A stretch of DNA of 38,886 nucleotides from Enterococcus crotali (GCF_000633635.1 NZ_AYPQ01000004.1:184283-223168); one strand, 5' to 3'. Numbered from the stretch's first letter, positions 1-8,790 are shown. A program made the numbers and translations. Notes: generated by a model not told the origin, from the sequence alone.

Positions 1-167
1 AAAAAAAACCCCGTTGTATCGTGCATAATAGCTTTTGTCACGGAAGTATTTCTGTTTTTACGATAAAAAAAGAAATATAAGAAATAAATAAAGAGGAAAA
101 AGAGATATGATTTGTTAAAAAGGACATTTTGTTATTAATTAAAAGAATTTTCGTTTTGGGGGTAATA

Positions 168-1699
168 ATGAGAGCTTTTTTAGATGAAAATTATGATAAA
201 CAATTAAAAATTTTAAGTTATATAGATCAGAAAAAACAAGTGGTAAGTATCAAACAGATTTCTGTACATACAAATATTTCTGAAAAGACTGTACTTCAAA
301 TAATTAGAAAATTTGAACACGAATCTTTCTTTTCAAGTGATCAATTAGAGATTACCTATGCAAATAAATCAATAAAAGGCATTTCTGGAGAAAATCTAGA
401 TTTGATGACAATAGCTACTGAATATTTTAAAAAATCTGTTCTTTATAAAATGATTCGAAGTATTTTCTTATATGAAAAAGTTGATGTAAAGAAATTTTGT
501 GAGTTAGAGTACATCAGTGCGCCAACATTTTCGAGGTATCGCCAAAGATTGTCAGTAATTTTAACTAGTTTTGATTTAAAACTGACACGTGACAATCAGA
601 TTTTTGGCGATGAATTAAAAATTAGGAACTTTTATTTTTTGTTTTTCTCCTATGGATCAAGCCAATGGCTCTTTAGCCAGCACGAATATCATGAAATTGA
701 AACCTATATTTATAATTCTGTTGAAAAGTGGCATACCCTAAATAGAGTTCGACAACGAAAGATTTGTTTGCTTGTTTTTATCAGTAATATCCGTTCTTCC
801 CAAAAACATTATTTCAATAACGAGATGTTAATAAAGTTGGCCAAGCGGGATAAGTTTGAATATAAAAAAGTCGTACTTGACTATTTTATATTCAAAAAAA
901 TAGAACATTAGATCAAGCTTGGCAAGAATTAAGTGCTATTCAATTATTTGTGTATAAAGAAAATTTGATTGAAGTGAAGTTTGACTATGAAAGTTATGAA
1001 TCTTATTTTAACGAGCAAAATTTTCCTTTTGTTGAACAGAGTAATTTATTAACGGATAGAATTATTCAGAGTTTTTTCATAGGGGCGAAAGCAACGAACG
1101 TTAAAAACTTTTTGCGGGTTCGACAGGAAATAGATAGGATGCATTTGACTTTTTCAACTTGTTATGTTGACTTGAGTATATTTTACTATGTGTATGACTC
1201 AACTAATTACTATTATCGTGATGAGGCTGAGCAAGAAATCGTTAAAAAAATCGAGAAAATCGTGAACGAATTAACAACGTCCACGATTTATAAAGCCTGG
1301 TGGGAGCAACTAAATATTGAGAGAGCAGCCTTTATTAATTCACTTTACTTACTTGTTTATACATTATTGAACGAGCTTCAAGAATATCAATATGAGCCTG
1401 TAAAAGTAATGGTGCAAAATTCAAAAGTGTTTATTGAAAATATACTTACTAATAAGCTCGACTTGATTTTTGGCGATAGGGTTCAGTTAGTGACAGGATT
1501 CCGTGACGAGCCGGAAATTTTGATTACAGATGTTCAATTGCAAGGGACACCTGAGCAAACCAGCACTGTATTTGTTAATTCGTTTTCAGATTTTTCAGAT
1601 ATCAATAATGCAATCAATGTGATTACAAAAGCAAACCTTAAAAATTTCGGACAACGAAAAATTATCAATCTCTGGGCAGATGACCAATCCCAATCATAA
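168..1699 (+). pseudogene. Mga-family transcriptional regulator, frameshifted at an A7 tract
   Basis: Mga/AtxA-like regulator of about 510 residues once one base is restored. The N-terminal part carries a helix-turn-helix (about residues 20-60) and a second HTH-like segment (about 115-150), followed by a PRD-like helical region; the C-terminus resembles an EIIB-like fold. The frame from the ATG at 168 (GGGGG Shine-Dalgarno at 157-162) stops at 909-911 just after a run of seven A at 894-900. The next frame is open without a break from about 893 to the TAA at 1697-1699 and continues the protein (KNRTLDQAWQEL after the A tract). An eighth A would fuse the two parts. Its stop overlaps that of the convergent Mga-like gene by six bases. 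Family call is from overall pattern; the target genes are unknown. Confidence 0.75.
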
Positions 1700-3193
1700 G
1701 GAGAATGTAGCGTCATGTAGCTTTGCTTGGATAAAGCGTGACAATAAACGCCAAGTATCTGGATTATATGGTTCAGCAAAATAAAAGAAGTTTTGATTTG
1801 GAATATTCCCTTCATAAGCATCAGAAATGACAACGTCCGCTTGCTGAATATCATTTGTAAATTGAATAGCGCTTCTACCAAAAATAGTTAACAAGCTATT
1901 TTGTATTTCATCGACGGTGTAAAAATTTTTTGAATATTGACAGAAAATAATCAGTGGAGTGATCTTCCTAGAACTATCAATAACATAATAGAGCAAGTTA
2001 ACCATATGAGTGATAAAACCTGTTGCTAGATCTTTTTTCAAATAGGGATCTTTTTCAAGAAAATTGTGGACTAGTTTTGTTAGTTCCCTTTCGGTTTTGG
2101 TGAAATTATGGTCATCTGTATCTAAAAAGGATAACTGTTCTGGTCTTTCTAAAAATGGTTTGTAGTCGTTCCCAATATAGTCGATATAAAGTAGAGCCGA
2201 CATTATATGATAAAAGAAAATAAGATAGTTCTCTTGAGTTATGACCAAATTATAAGTTGATGTTAATACGCTTAATAAATTCTGGCAACTTTTTGTTAAA
2301 GGTAGCTTGGAATCAAGAAATCGTTGGGCAGTTTTTCTTTTTATTTCTTTTGTATCAATATCGGCGATAAAAAATCTTGTAAGAAAAGCAAAATATTTTT
2401 GTTCGCTATTAACTTCGTCAGCCGTTAATGTACCATTAAAATCTATAGTAAATAAAGTAGGATTCCCCGCATCTAGAATTTCTAAATAGGAAATCAGCTC
2501 TGCTTCAAGACTTACCTTTTTCTGTAGATACAGAACTCTCCAGTACGTTATGTTTTGAAAGTAGCGTAATCTAGATAACTGCGAAGGTGCTAAAGTTGTA
2601 TTAATCGGAATCGGCAAGTTTTTAAAATAGTCAGGCGATTTGTTAAAGGGCCATGTAAGCCCTCTAAAAGACTTCCAATAAATATAAAAGAGAAAGAAAC
2701 GAATATTCTCTTCCGTACCTAATAAATTATCCCTTTTTGAGCTGTTGTTAAAGGTAAACTTAAGATTAAAGCGCTCTAGTTTAGTATTTAATTGTTTTAA
2801 ACTTCTGTAAGTATAAGAAGGACTTAAATTAATACTTTGAGCAAGAGATTCCAAAGAAGAATATTTTTTCTGTGTAGCAGCCAAAAGAATCAAATACTCA
2901 GGCGAAGCAGAAATATAACTATATCCTAAGACGTCAATGACGTAAGCTGTATTTAAATTATCTGGTAATGTAATGAAGAAAATTGTGTTTTTTTGTTCAA
3001 TGCTAAAGGGTGTTTCTGGGAACACCTGAAGCAGATCTTGATTTAATTGTTGAATATAGCGGTAAAAATTACTTTTAGGATCATTACGTTCAGTTGTAAG
3101 TTTTTGAATGCTGATGCCGTTTTGACTCAATAATATTTTTTTAAATAATTCAAATTTCTTGGCGTCATTGTTTTTCATGAATGTATGTCTCAT
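1694..3193 (-). CDS. Mga-family helix-turn-helix transcriptional regulator
   Basis: An intact 499-residue protein of the same general type and length as its convergent neighbour. It has an N-terminal winged HTH (about residues 15-60), a second HTH (about 110-145, SLAQSINLSPSYTYRSLKQL), a long helical PRD-like middle and a C-terminal alpha/beta segment (PLIIFCQYSKNF, then DVVISDAYEG) resembling a PTS EIIB domain. Such proteins are cytoplasmic DNA-binding regulators whose PRD regions can be phosphorylated by PTS proteins; that is family knowledge, not visible here. I chose the ATG at 3193 because AAAAAGGA lies about 11 bases upstream; an ATG 12 bases earlier sits directly on that ribosome site. 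The upstream region to 3425 is very AT-rich and shared with the divergent winged-helix gene. Confidence 0.75.
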   Translation of the reverse strand: MRHTFMKNNDAKKFELFKKILLSQNGISIQKLTTERNDPKSNFYRYIQQLNQDLLQVFPETPFSIEQKNTIFFITLPDNLNTAYVIDVLGYSYISASPEYLILLAATQKKYSSLESLAQSINLSPSYTYRSLKQLNTKLERFNLKFTFNNSSKRDNLLGTEENIRFFLFYIYWKSFRGLTWPFNKSPDYFKNLPIPINTTLAPSQLSRLRYFQNITYWRVLYLQKKVSLEAELISYLEILDAGNPTLFTIDFNGTLTADEVNSEQKYFAFLTRFFIADIDTKEIKRKTAQRFLDSKLPLTKSCQNLLSVLTSTYNLVITQENYLIFFYHIMSALLYIDYIGNDYKPFLERPEQLSFLDTDDHNFTKTERELTKLVHNFLEKDPYLKKDLATGFITHMVNLLYYVIDSSRKITPLIIFCQYSKNFYTVDEIQNSLLTIFGRSAIQFTNDIQQADVVISDAYEGNIPNQNFFYFAEPYNPDTWRLLSRFIQAKLHDATFSL

Positions 3194-3425
3194 AATATTC
3201 GGCATCCTTTTTATATCATAGATATTATTTTAATTTATAGTGAAAAATATACCATAAAACAGTAAAAAAGTTAAAAAAATAAAGGTTTTAAAACAAATGA
3301 TTTCAAAAATGACCTAAAAAATAATCGTATTTGTAAATTAAAACGTAAAAATAAATATATAATCAAATAGAATTGAAAATATAAAGAAATATATGTATTT
3401 ATTTTAAGAATGAAAGGAAAACAGT

Positions 3426-4139
3426 ATGTATAACATAGGTATCGTATCAGAAAATAATCAATTAGGAGATACATATTCAAAGGAATTAAATAAACTAACC
3501 TACCAAATATATCAATTATCAAGCGATGACATAATCAATGAAGCATCCAAAATGGATGCATTGATTATTGAAGAAACACCAACATGCGAGTTAAAGAATA
3601 TCTGTGAATTAATTTTAGAACTTAGACGCGATTTTGATGCGTTGATCTGGATTGTGTCTAAAAATCTGACGAAGACAAGTAGGATTATATACTTACAGTT
3701 AGGGGCAGATGGTGTAGTTGATAAAGAAAGCGACGAAGAAGAGTCTATTTTACAACTATCCAATATATTGAATCGAGTTAATAAGAAACCCAATGTACAA
3801 ACAAAAGAAGCAAGGTCTGGGAAAAAAGTACAGGTTACAAGTAATCTGGAGCTGATTCCTAATAACTTGAGTGTTTTAGTTGAAGGAAAAGAAGTTAGTT
3901 TAACACGTTTAGAGTTTCAAACAATTTCTTTTTTATTTGATAACCTCGGGACAGCTGTAAAATATGAAGAAATTTACACCAATGTTTGGAAAGAGGAGTT
4001 TGAAGATATCGAGACAGGAAATAAGCAATATCGCGTTAGCAACTTAATTTTCCATCTGCGTAAAAAATTGGAGGAAAATCCAACTCAACCTAAATATATT
4101 AAAACAGTCCGCTCTAAAGGCTATATGATTGTTCGCTAA
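3426..4139 (+). CDS. OmpR-type winged-helix regulator with degenerate receiver domain
   Basis: A 237-residue protein. Residues 1-115 follow the order of a response-regulator receiver (beta1 YNIGIVSEN, beta3 DALIIEE, beta4 ALIWIVSKN, beta5 GADGVVDKE). However, the place of the phospho-acceptor Asp at the end of beta3 holds Glu-Glu-Thr, so normal phosphorylation is unlikely. Residues about 135-237 form a clear Trans_reg_C winged helix (SLTRLEFQTISFLFDNLG, then RVSNLIFHLRKKLEE and IKTVRSKGYMIVR). No histidine kinase gene is adjacent, so it looks like an orphan, phosphorylation-independent regulator. AAAGGA lies 8 bases before the ATG. It is divergent from the Mga-like gene and is followed after 47 bases by an unrecognised ORF. 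Confidence 0.8.
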   Translation: MYNIGIVSENNQLGDTYSKELNKLTYQIYQLSSDDIINEASKMDALIIEETPTCELKNICELILELRRDFDALIWIVSKNLTKTSRIIYLQLGADGVVDKESDEEESILQLSNILNRVNKKPNVQTKEARSGKKVQVTSNLELIPNNLSVLVEGKEVSLTRLEFQTISFLFDNLGTAVKYEEIYTNVWKEEFEDIETGNKQYRVSNLIFHLRKKLEENPTQPKYIKTVRSKGYMIVR

Positions 4140-4186
4140 ACAATTGATGAGGCTTCTATTTACGAAACTATCACAATTGAATAACG

Positions 4187-4588
4187 ATGGCTGTCGTTTT
4201 TGATGCTACCAAAAAAAACAATTTAATAAGTGATGCGGTACAACGAGAACTGGATAGATACAATGTGAACGTTTTTGGAAATGATGTCGTTTTATCTAGC
4301 CTGAGTAAACTAAAGGATTCAAAAGGCAACTATTTGTCTTATGGGAAAATCGAGTTGAAATATCAATATATGGATCTTCAAAAGAAATTGAAGTTGCATA
4401 GCCAAAAAGTATTTCTCTACAATCTATTGGAAGATGAAATCTATCATGGCAAAAATTCAATGACTGCTTTAGAACAATTAAGTAGTCTAATGAAATTGAA
4501 AGATCAAGACAAAAATTTAGTTGTAATAGTTGATGAAGCTAATGGTATCAAAATTATTGAAGCCGCAAATTCAGATTATCGACTATAA
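4187..4588 (+). CDS. Hypothetical protein, 133 aa, weak start
   Basis: An open frame of 133 residues with normal amino-acid composition for a soluble protein, rich in Lys, Leu and Asp, without membrane segment or signal peptide. I do not recognise a family. The ATG has no clear Shine-Dalgarno sequence, and in-frame stops at 4145, 4148 and 4178 limit extension. A second short frame (ATG 4147, 18 codons) runs into its start, so the 5' end may be damaged or the gene may be coupled to the upstream regulator, 47 bases away. It may be a regulator-linked protein or a remnant; the sequence does not decide between them. Confidence 0.45.
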   Translation: MAVVFDATKKNNLISDAVQRELDRYNVNVFGNDVVLSSLSKLKDSKGNYLSYGKIELKYQYMDLQKKLKLHSQKVFLYNLLEDEIYHGKNSMTALEQLSSLMKLKDQDKNLVVIVDEANGIKIIEAANSDYRL

Positions 4589-4656
4589 AATAAAGTTAGA
4601 AGCTGTTTCTGGAAGAGGTATAGGTGACCGTATAATATAAAACTACTTGTTGAGGA

Positions 4657-4848
4657 TTGTTTAATAGTGAAGTTGAGGTGACTGGAACAGGCCACTTAAC
4701 GGTTTGGTACGAAGGCACACTGGTTCAAAAAAATTCTGTAGGCATGCCCTTGATTTCAGTCGTACTTTTATTGTGTTATATCTACCTTACAACTGGAGAT
4801 AGTGCAGGCTGGAAAAGGTTTAAAGCGATAATCAAGACAAAGGACTAG
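4657..4848 (+). pseudogene. Remnant of a membrane protein C-terminus
   Basis: An open frame of 63 codons from a TTG without a convincing ribosome site. It encodes a strand-rich stretch (TGTGHLTVWYEGTLVQK), one hydrophobic segment (about residues 30-46, PLISVVLLLCYIYL) and a basic tail (WKRFKAIIKTKD). This layout looks like the last extracytoplasmic strands, final membrane helix and cytoplasmic tail of a larger membrane protein whose 5' part is missing. The parent family is not identified. It could also be a small membrane peptide in its own right. Confidence 0.3.
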
Positions 4849-4969
4849 AAAAATCTCAGACTATAGATGGATGTATCTCTCTAGAAAAAAAAGTACAATG
4901 AAACAGTAGAGAAATGACAAAGAGAAATATCCACTAAATAAAAGTCAAAAGAGATTGGGGAAATGAATC

Positions 4970-5191
4970 ATGAAACGTTTATATAAAACAGTCGTATTTG
5001 AAATGAGTTTGTATTATGGGTTATTGGCGATCCTTTTGCCATTGATTTATGCTGTTACCTATCATTTATCATTTATGTCCGTATTTAACTTAGAATGGCT
5101 GGCTGTGACGTTATTCATATACCCAATCGTACTAATTGTAGCAATGATTCGTTATAGCTATTATCGAGTAAGAAAAACAAGTCACTTTTAA
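4970..5191 (+). CDS. Small membrane protein, 73 aa
   Basis: A 73-residue protein with two hydrophobic segments (about residues 16-33 and 42-60) and a basic C-terminus (RYSYYRVRKTSHF), so probably an integral membrane protein with two helices. GATTGGGG lies 8-14 bases before the ATG, and a strong terminator follows 13 bases after the stop, which supports a real gene. It belongs to no family I recognise and shares no clear operon with neighbours. Confidence 0.6.
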   Translation: MKRLYKTVVFEMSLYYGLLAILLPLIYAVTYHLSFMSVFNLEWLAVTLFIYPIVLIVAMIRYSYYRVRKTSHF

Positions 5192-5203
5192 TAGAAAAAG
5201 ACT

Positions 5204-5240
5204 CAGAGCATTCAACTAAAAGAGAATGCTCTGTTTTTTT
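5204..5240 (+). terminator. Rho-independent terminator
   Basis: Perfect 10-bp stem (CAGAGCATTC with GAATGCTCTG at 5224-5233), a 10-base loop and a run of seven T. It ends the small membrane protein gene. Confidence 0.9.
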
Positions 5241-5526
5241 ATGTTAGGAATCTATTTATAAAGGATTGTTATTTGTAGTTTTCTAATGATGGGATTGCTA
5301 ATTTCAGGACATTTATATATATATAATGAAATAAAAAACAAAATTATATAAATTGAATATGATTTAATGGCTTTTTTTGCTGTGTTTATCCGTTCTCAGT
5401 TATCTTTTTTTGATTTTTAAATTATCTAGAATAGTTAATGATACAATATTTTTAATAAAATGTAAAAAATATATTGATTTTATTCGTTTTTTTTGTTACT
5501 ATCAAAAAGTAAAGGGAGGTGAAATA
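5241..5526. other. AT-rich intergenic region upstream of secreted protein
   Basis: About 285 bases with no convincing gene. Very AT-rich, with several -10-like boxes (for example GATACAAT near 5440). An excellent ribosome site (AAAGGGAGGTGA, 5511-5522) closes it and fixes the downstream start. An open frame reaching back to 5377 has no ribosome site and I reject it as an N-terminal extension. Confidence 0.5.
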
Positions 5527-5958
5527 ATGAAAAAATTTGTTGTTGTTTTAGGTTTAGTTTCTCTATTTGGTTTAGGTAATTTAGCTTTACTACCAAGCCA
5601 AGCAGAAGCATCTGTAGCTGTTTCTGAAACAGTCCCTGCACGTCCAGGACAATATTTTTCTAAGAATGATGTGAAAAATAGTAGAGCGATTAATTCCGAA
5701 TTAGCGTTATTAAAACTAACGAAAAAAAATACTAATTTTGATTTAGTTGTTGGTGAAGTTGACTTCTTTGGTGGAACTGGTTTCAAAAATTTTGAAAAAG
5801 CTGAGTTAGACGCAGTTGTTATGCCTGGTATCCCTGGATATACAGGATATTACACTGTAGAAAATTACAAAGTTTCAAAAGGAAAATGGTTCATGTTTGC
5901 TTATGTAGACAAAAAAGGGACGATTAAGGATTACTTCTTCTTAGCTCCTGAGAAATAA
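5527..5958 (+). CDS. Secreted protein of unknown function, 143 aa
   Basis: A 143-residue precursor with a Sec signal peptide: MKK, a hydrophobic core at about residues 4-23, then a likely cleavage after AEA-S near residue 29. The mature part, about 114 residues, is rich in beta-prone and aromatic residues (GYTGYYTVENYKV, KWFMFAYVDKKG), has no cysteine and no LPxTG or lipobox, so it should be released or held non-covalently. I recognise no domain. The start is set by AAAGGGAGGTGA six bases upstream. It is transcribed alone, ends at a bidirectional terminator and faces the sortase gene, but lacks a sortase signal, so the pairing says little about its job. Confidence 0.75.
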   Translation: MKKFVVVLGLVSLFGLGNLALLPSQAEASVAVSETVPARPGQYFSKNDVKNSRAINSELALLKLTKKNTNFDLVVGEVDFFGGTGFKNFEKAELDAVVMPGIPGYTGYYTVENYKVSKGKWFMFAYVDKKGTIKDYFFLAPEK

Positions 5959-6027
5959 GCCTCTGTTTAAAGCTCTTGGCAGAGTACTCAGAGCAATCTG
6001 ATTCATTTTTTTAAATCGATTGAAAGC

Positions 6028-6080
6028 AAAAAGGTAAAAGAGATTATCAACTTTACGCTGATAGTCTCTTTTACCTTTTT
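6028..6080. terminator. Bidirectional terminator between secreted protein and sortase genes
   Basis: A 22-bp near-perfect stem (one G-U pair) with a 9-base loop, flanked by A and T runs on both sides, so it can end transcription from both directions. Confidence 0.92.
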
Positions 6081-6087
6081 ATATGAT

Positions 6088-6825
6088 TTATAACGTTAAT
6101 TGTTCCATATTAAACGCGTCTGTCATTGCCTGTGTAGCGTCTTTCATCGGCGTCACGGATTCTAGTTCTCCTTGAACTGCGATCCGGGTCGTGGCATACA
6201 TATCTCCACAGGTGATCAAAGTGATCATTTTTTTACCGGGAATATCATCGATCAGCTCCACGCGGGAAGGATCGATTTTTTCTACGTAATTGATTTTATA
6301 TGTATAAACATTCGTTAAATCAGTCGTGTAAATTAATTCTCCTGGTTTTGAATATTCCAGCGGTGAAAATAATGAAATCATATCCTGAACACGATGACTG
6401 GCAAGTGCGTAATTCCCTTTGCCCATTTCTTGGTCAGGTTTCATTGTTCCAGCACCAGTTAGTAAAACAACATTATCTAATCCTCTGAAAATCGGTAAAT
6501 TGATCTTCACATCAGGTAGTGCTACAGCGCCTACTACAGGTAAATTTTTATTAGCTAATTGCGCTTTGAGAACGGCTTCTGTGCTCAAGGACTCAACTGC
6601 TGCAAAATCAAATGTTGTATCTGTTTGATTGTTTTTTTCGATATCCTCAGGTGTTAATTTTTCAACAGCATATGCTTTTCCATTTTGCTGGATCAACAGG
6701 TTTCTGATTTGTGTATTGAAGACAAGAGCTAAACCAACAATTAACAACAAGAATAGGAAGATGTTGATCAGCCAATTTCTTTTTCGGGATTTTTTCTTTT
6801 TAGGGCGGTCTTTTCTGGTGGCCAT
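6088..6825 (-). CDS. srtA: Class A sortase
   Basis: A 245-residue membrane-anchored transpeptidase that joins LPxTG-type proteins to the cell wall. The sequence shows a very basic N-terminus (DRPKKKKSRKR), one membrane helix at about residues 19-36, and a sortase beta-barrel with all three catalytic residues: His144 (ALASHRVQD), Cys206 (TLITCGD) and Arg214 (TTRIAVQG). The TLITC motif and N-terminal anchor fit class A. The start is the ATG at 6825 because AAGGAGGGAG lies just upstream; a longer start at 6846 would place the ribosome site inside the gene. Transcribed alone and convergent with a small secreted protein. No LPxTG substrate gene is present in the window, as expected for a housekeeping sortase. 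Confidence 0.93.
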   Translation of the reverse strand: MATRKDRPKKKKSRKRNWLINIFLFLLLIVGLALVFNTQIRNLLIQQNGKAYAVEKLTPEDIEKNNQTDTTFDFAAVESLSTEAVLKAQLANKNLPVVGAVALPDVKINLPIFRGLDNVVLLTGAGTMKPDQEMGKGNYALASHRVQDMISLFSPLEYSKPGELIYTTDLTNVYTYKINYVEKIDPSRVELIDDIPGKKMITLITCGDMYATTRIAVQGELESVTPMKDATQAMTDAFNMEQLTL

Positions 6826-7095
6826 ATTCTCCCTCCTTTTTATCATAGTGTATCATAAATTGTTTTGAAACCCTAGCTTAAAATCTTTAGGTTTTTCTAA
6901 ATATTATTTTTAAAAAGGATCCTTTAAAAAAATGAAGAAGATCGCTTCACGTTCCTGTAGTCCAGTAATGAAAAAACTAAAAAGCAATGACTTTTTAACT
7001 CTTTGTAACTGAATCTTAAAATAAAAGACACAAGCTTTTCTTTCCAAAATATTGTAGAATGTAGTAGAAGACAATTAATGGGGGTGATGGAACAA

Positions 7096-7878
7096 ATGTT
7101 GGATTTGATTTATGTACATATTGATATGACAAGTAATGCAGTATTATCAAAAGGGATCACACATACAGACTTTACGCGCTCCATTGTTCATCACCCTAAA
7201 AATTTGCTATTACTGAACCCTTCTGCTGAAGAAGGGGAATACGATATGCACAGCGGTTTAAAAATTATTCGTGGACAAGAAAATGTGGATCAATATTTTT
7301 CCACAGCTGAACGTCGTAAAACAAATGAAGAAATCAAATGGATCGATTTTTCAGATGTTACGATGCTCAAAGAGTTAACGCCACTGGAAATTTCAGAATT
7401 GCTTTATTTTGGCCATATGAAAACAAGTTTACATTCGCCCTTCTTTTATAAATTACAAAATGATTTCGTCTTTTTTGAGTTTGTCGATCATATGACACGT
7501 GTTTATTATCGCTATATTGACGAGTTTTATCGGATTTTGGCAGATAAAATAACCCGTGTGATTTTAGAGAAAGTCAATGATCGGAAAACATTCTTCAAAA
7601 GAGGGATCCCAGTTGAGAAGCTGGATGGAGAGCTGTTAAAAGAAATGAAGCCGATTTTACAAGAAGGCGTTGTTTTTTGTTTTGATCAGATGGACATTAA
7701 AGGCAAAGAATACCATATCCCAATTCACGTTGTGGAAGATTCTTTGTGGAAGACGAAAAACTTCGCTTATCGAAATGAACCAGTGATTGCGATTTTGATT
7801 TATAATACAGCCAAGCGAACATGGCGTTTGATTCAGGAAGATGAATTTGGCTTTACTGATTTACCAAGACATGCATAA
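7096..7878 (+). CDS. Hypothetical protein, 260 aa, soluble
   Basis: A 260-residue protein with no signal peptide or membrane segment and a good mix of charged and aromatic residues; I do not recognise the family. Visible features are an acidic middle (LKELTPLEISELLYFGHM) suggesting a helical domain and a C-terminal mixed part (PVIAILIYNTAKRTWRLIQEDEFGF). I chose the ATG at 7096 because GGGGGTGAT at 7080-7088 is well placed; earlier ATGs at 7078 and 7087 overlap that ribosome site. It stands alone with a -10-like TAGAAT upstream and a strong bidirectional terminator downstream. Confidence 0.7.
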   Translation: MLDLIYVHIDMTSNAVLSKGITHTDFTRSIVHHPKNLLLLNPSAEEGEYDMHSGLKIIRGQENVDQYFSTAERRKTNEEIKWIDFSDVTMLKELTPLEISELLYFGHMKTSLHSPFFYKLQNDFVFFEFVDHMTRVYYRYIDEFYRILADKITRVILEKVNDRKTFFKRGIPVEKLDGELLKEMKPILQEGVVFCFDQMDIKGKEYHIPIHVVEDSLWKTKNFAYRNEPVIAILIYNTAKRTWRLIQEDEFGFTDLPRHA

Positions 7879-7888
7879 AAGAATAAAA

Positions 7889-7944
7889 AACCAACTGACT
7901 GATCGGTAACTCGTAGCGTTATCGATCAGTCAGTTGGTTTTTTT
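7889..7944. terminator. Bidirectional terminator
   Basis: Stem of at least 15 bp (CCAACTGACTGATCG at 7891-7905 with its complement at 7923-7937), with A run on the left and T7 on the right. Serves the 260-aa gene and the convergent RpiR-type gene. Confidence 0.93.
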
Positions 7945-7948
7945 ATGT

Positions 7949-8716
7949 CTAAATATTTTTCTGTAATCTTAAGCGCTTGGCAATTTTTTCAATGAGAAAA
8001 AGTGCTGGCAGTTGTGAGGTCAGTTCGATCGTTTTGTCATGATTATCACTTGTTTTATAGATGGTCTCCCGATTGATGGTATAAGGAATATTTAGGTCGG
8101 ACATACGGCTGATGGTAGAGCTATCACTGTTGGTAATCGAAATGATCGAGCATTTTTTTGTATTTAATCGCTTGATATAATGGATGATTTCTTTGGTTTC
8201 ACCGGTGACAGATAGCGCGATGACACAAGTTCGAGCCAATATATCATCTGGAAACCATTCGATCGGGTAGTTCGAAGGATCTTCAATGCGTAAGGCGGTT
8301 TGAGATAAATTAGTAAAATAAAGCGAACCATAAGCTGCAATGGGTTCAGAGGAACCAGAGCCGAGAAACAAGACCAATCCTTTATCTGACAATAGCTCAA
8401 CCGCTTGTTTGATTTTATTATCAAGGAAAGGTTCGTTGATTCGTTCTAGAAAGTGAATATGTTGTGTTTCATCTACATCTGCGATTTGCGCTTGATTAAT
8501 AGAATCATAATATAACTGAAGCTTGACTTTAAATTCAGAAAAACCATTGCATTCAAATTTGTGACAAAAACGTAAAATACTGGCAGTGCTGGTGTGCGTT
8601 TCATCTGCTAAATCTCGGATTCGCATGTAAGTGACGATTTTCAAATGGTTGGCGATATAGTGATAAATCTCATACTCTAAAGGATTTAAATCAGGAACAT
8701 AGTCTAAAAAAAGCAT
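7949..8716 (-). CDS. RpiR/MurR-family regulator with SIS domain
   Basis: A 255-residue transcription regulator. Residues about 5-80 form an RpiR-type HTH (RIRDLADETHTSTASILRFCHKF), and residues about 105-240 an SIS sugar-phosphate-binding domain (LVLFLGSGSSEPIAAYG, then VIALSVTGETKEI). Such proteins sense a phosphorylated sugar and repress or activate neighbouring catabolic genes. It is divergent from the GH1/EIIC genes, so the likely effector is a phosphorylated beta-glucoside or its product (inference). The ATG at 8716 is chosen over an upstream ATG at 8776 because AAGGAGGACACT lies directly before it. The 215-bp shared control region contains TGTGA repeats and cre-like sites. Confidence 0.9.
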   Translation of the reverse strand: MLFLDYVPDLNPLEYEIYHYIANHLKIVTYMRIRDLADETHTSTASILRFCHKFECNGFSEFKVKLQLYYDSINQAQIADVDETQHIHFLERINEPFLDNKIKQAVELLSDKGLVLFLGSGSSEPIAAYGSLYFTNLSQTALRIEDPSNYPIEWFPDDILARTCVIALSVTGETKEIIHYIKRLNTKKCSIISITNSDSSTISRMSDLNIPYTINRETIYKTSDNHDKTIELTSQLPALFLIEKIAKRLRLQKNI

Positions 8717-8751
8717 AGTGTCCTCCTTGTGGTTACAAACTGTGACAAAAT

Positions 8752-8784
8752 TGTGAGAAATGACAAAAGACGTCACTTATCACA
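8752..8784. promoter_or_regulatory. Candidate RpiR operator, inverted TGTGA repeat
   Basis: TGTGAGAAATGA at 8752-8763 is matched by the inverted TCACTTATCACA at 8773-8784 (10 of 12 bases). A further TGTGACAAAA stands at 8741-8750. It lies between the divergent RpiR-type and GH1 genes, just upstream of the regulator start, so it is a natural operator candidate. Binding itself is not shown by the sequence. Confidence 0.55.
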
Positions 8785-8790
8785 AAGGAA

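Noticed and set aside
894-900. Programmed -1 frameshift in the Mga-like gene
   Set aside because: The tract is not in the proper X-XXY-YYZ phase (a C precedes it), no stimulatory hairpin is evident, and other genes in the window show the same kind of single-base loss.
3271-3522. Minus-strand open frame of 83 codons
   Set aside because: Very hydrophobic translation of AT-rich intergenic DNA overlapping a clear winged-helix gene, with no ribosome site.
5377-5526. N-terminal extension of the secreted protein
   Set aside because: The extension has no ribosome site and would bury a normal signal peptide that is preceded by AAAGGGAGGTGA.
5527-6825. Dedicated sortase-substrate pair
   Set aside because: The secreted protein has no LPxTG-type motif or membrane tail and is on the opposite strand with its own terminator.
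6909-6931. Palindrome around AAAGGATCCTTT upstream of the 260-aa gene
   Set aside because: Mostly A/T arms around one GGATCC in AT-rich DNA; no gene context or T run supports an operator or terminator.
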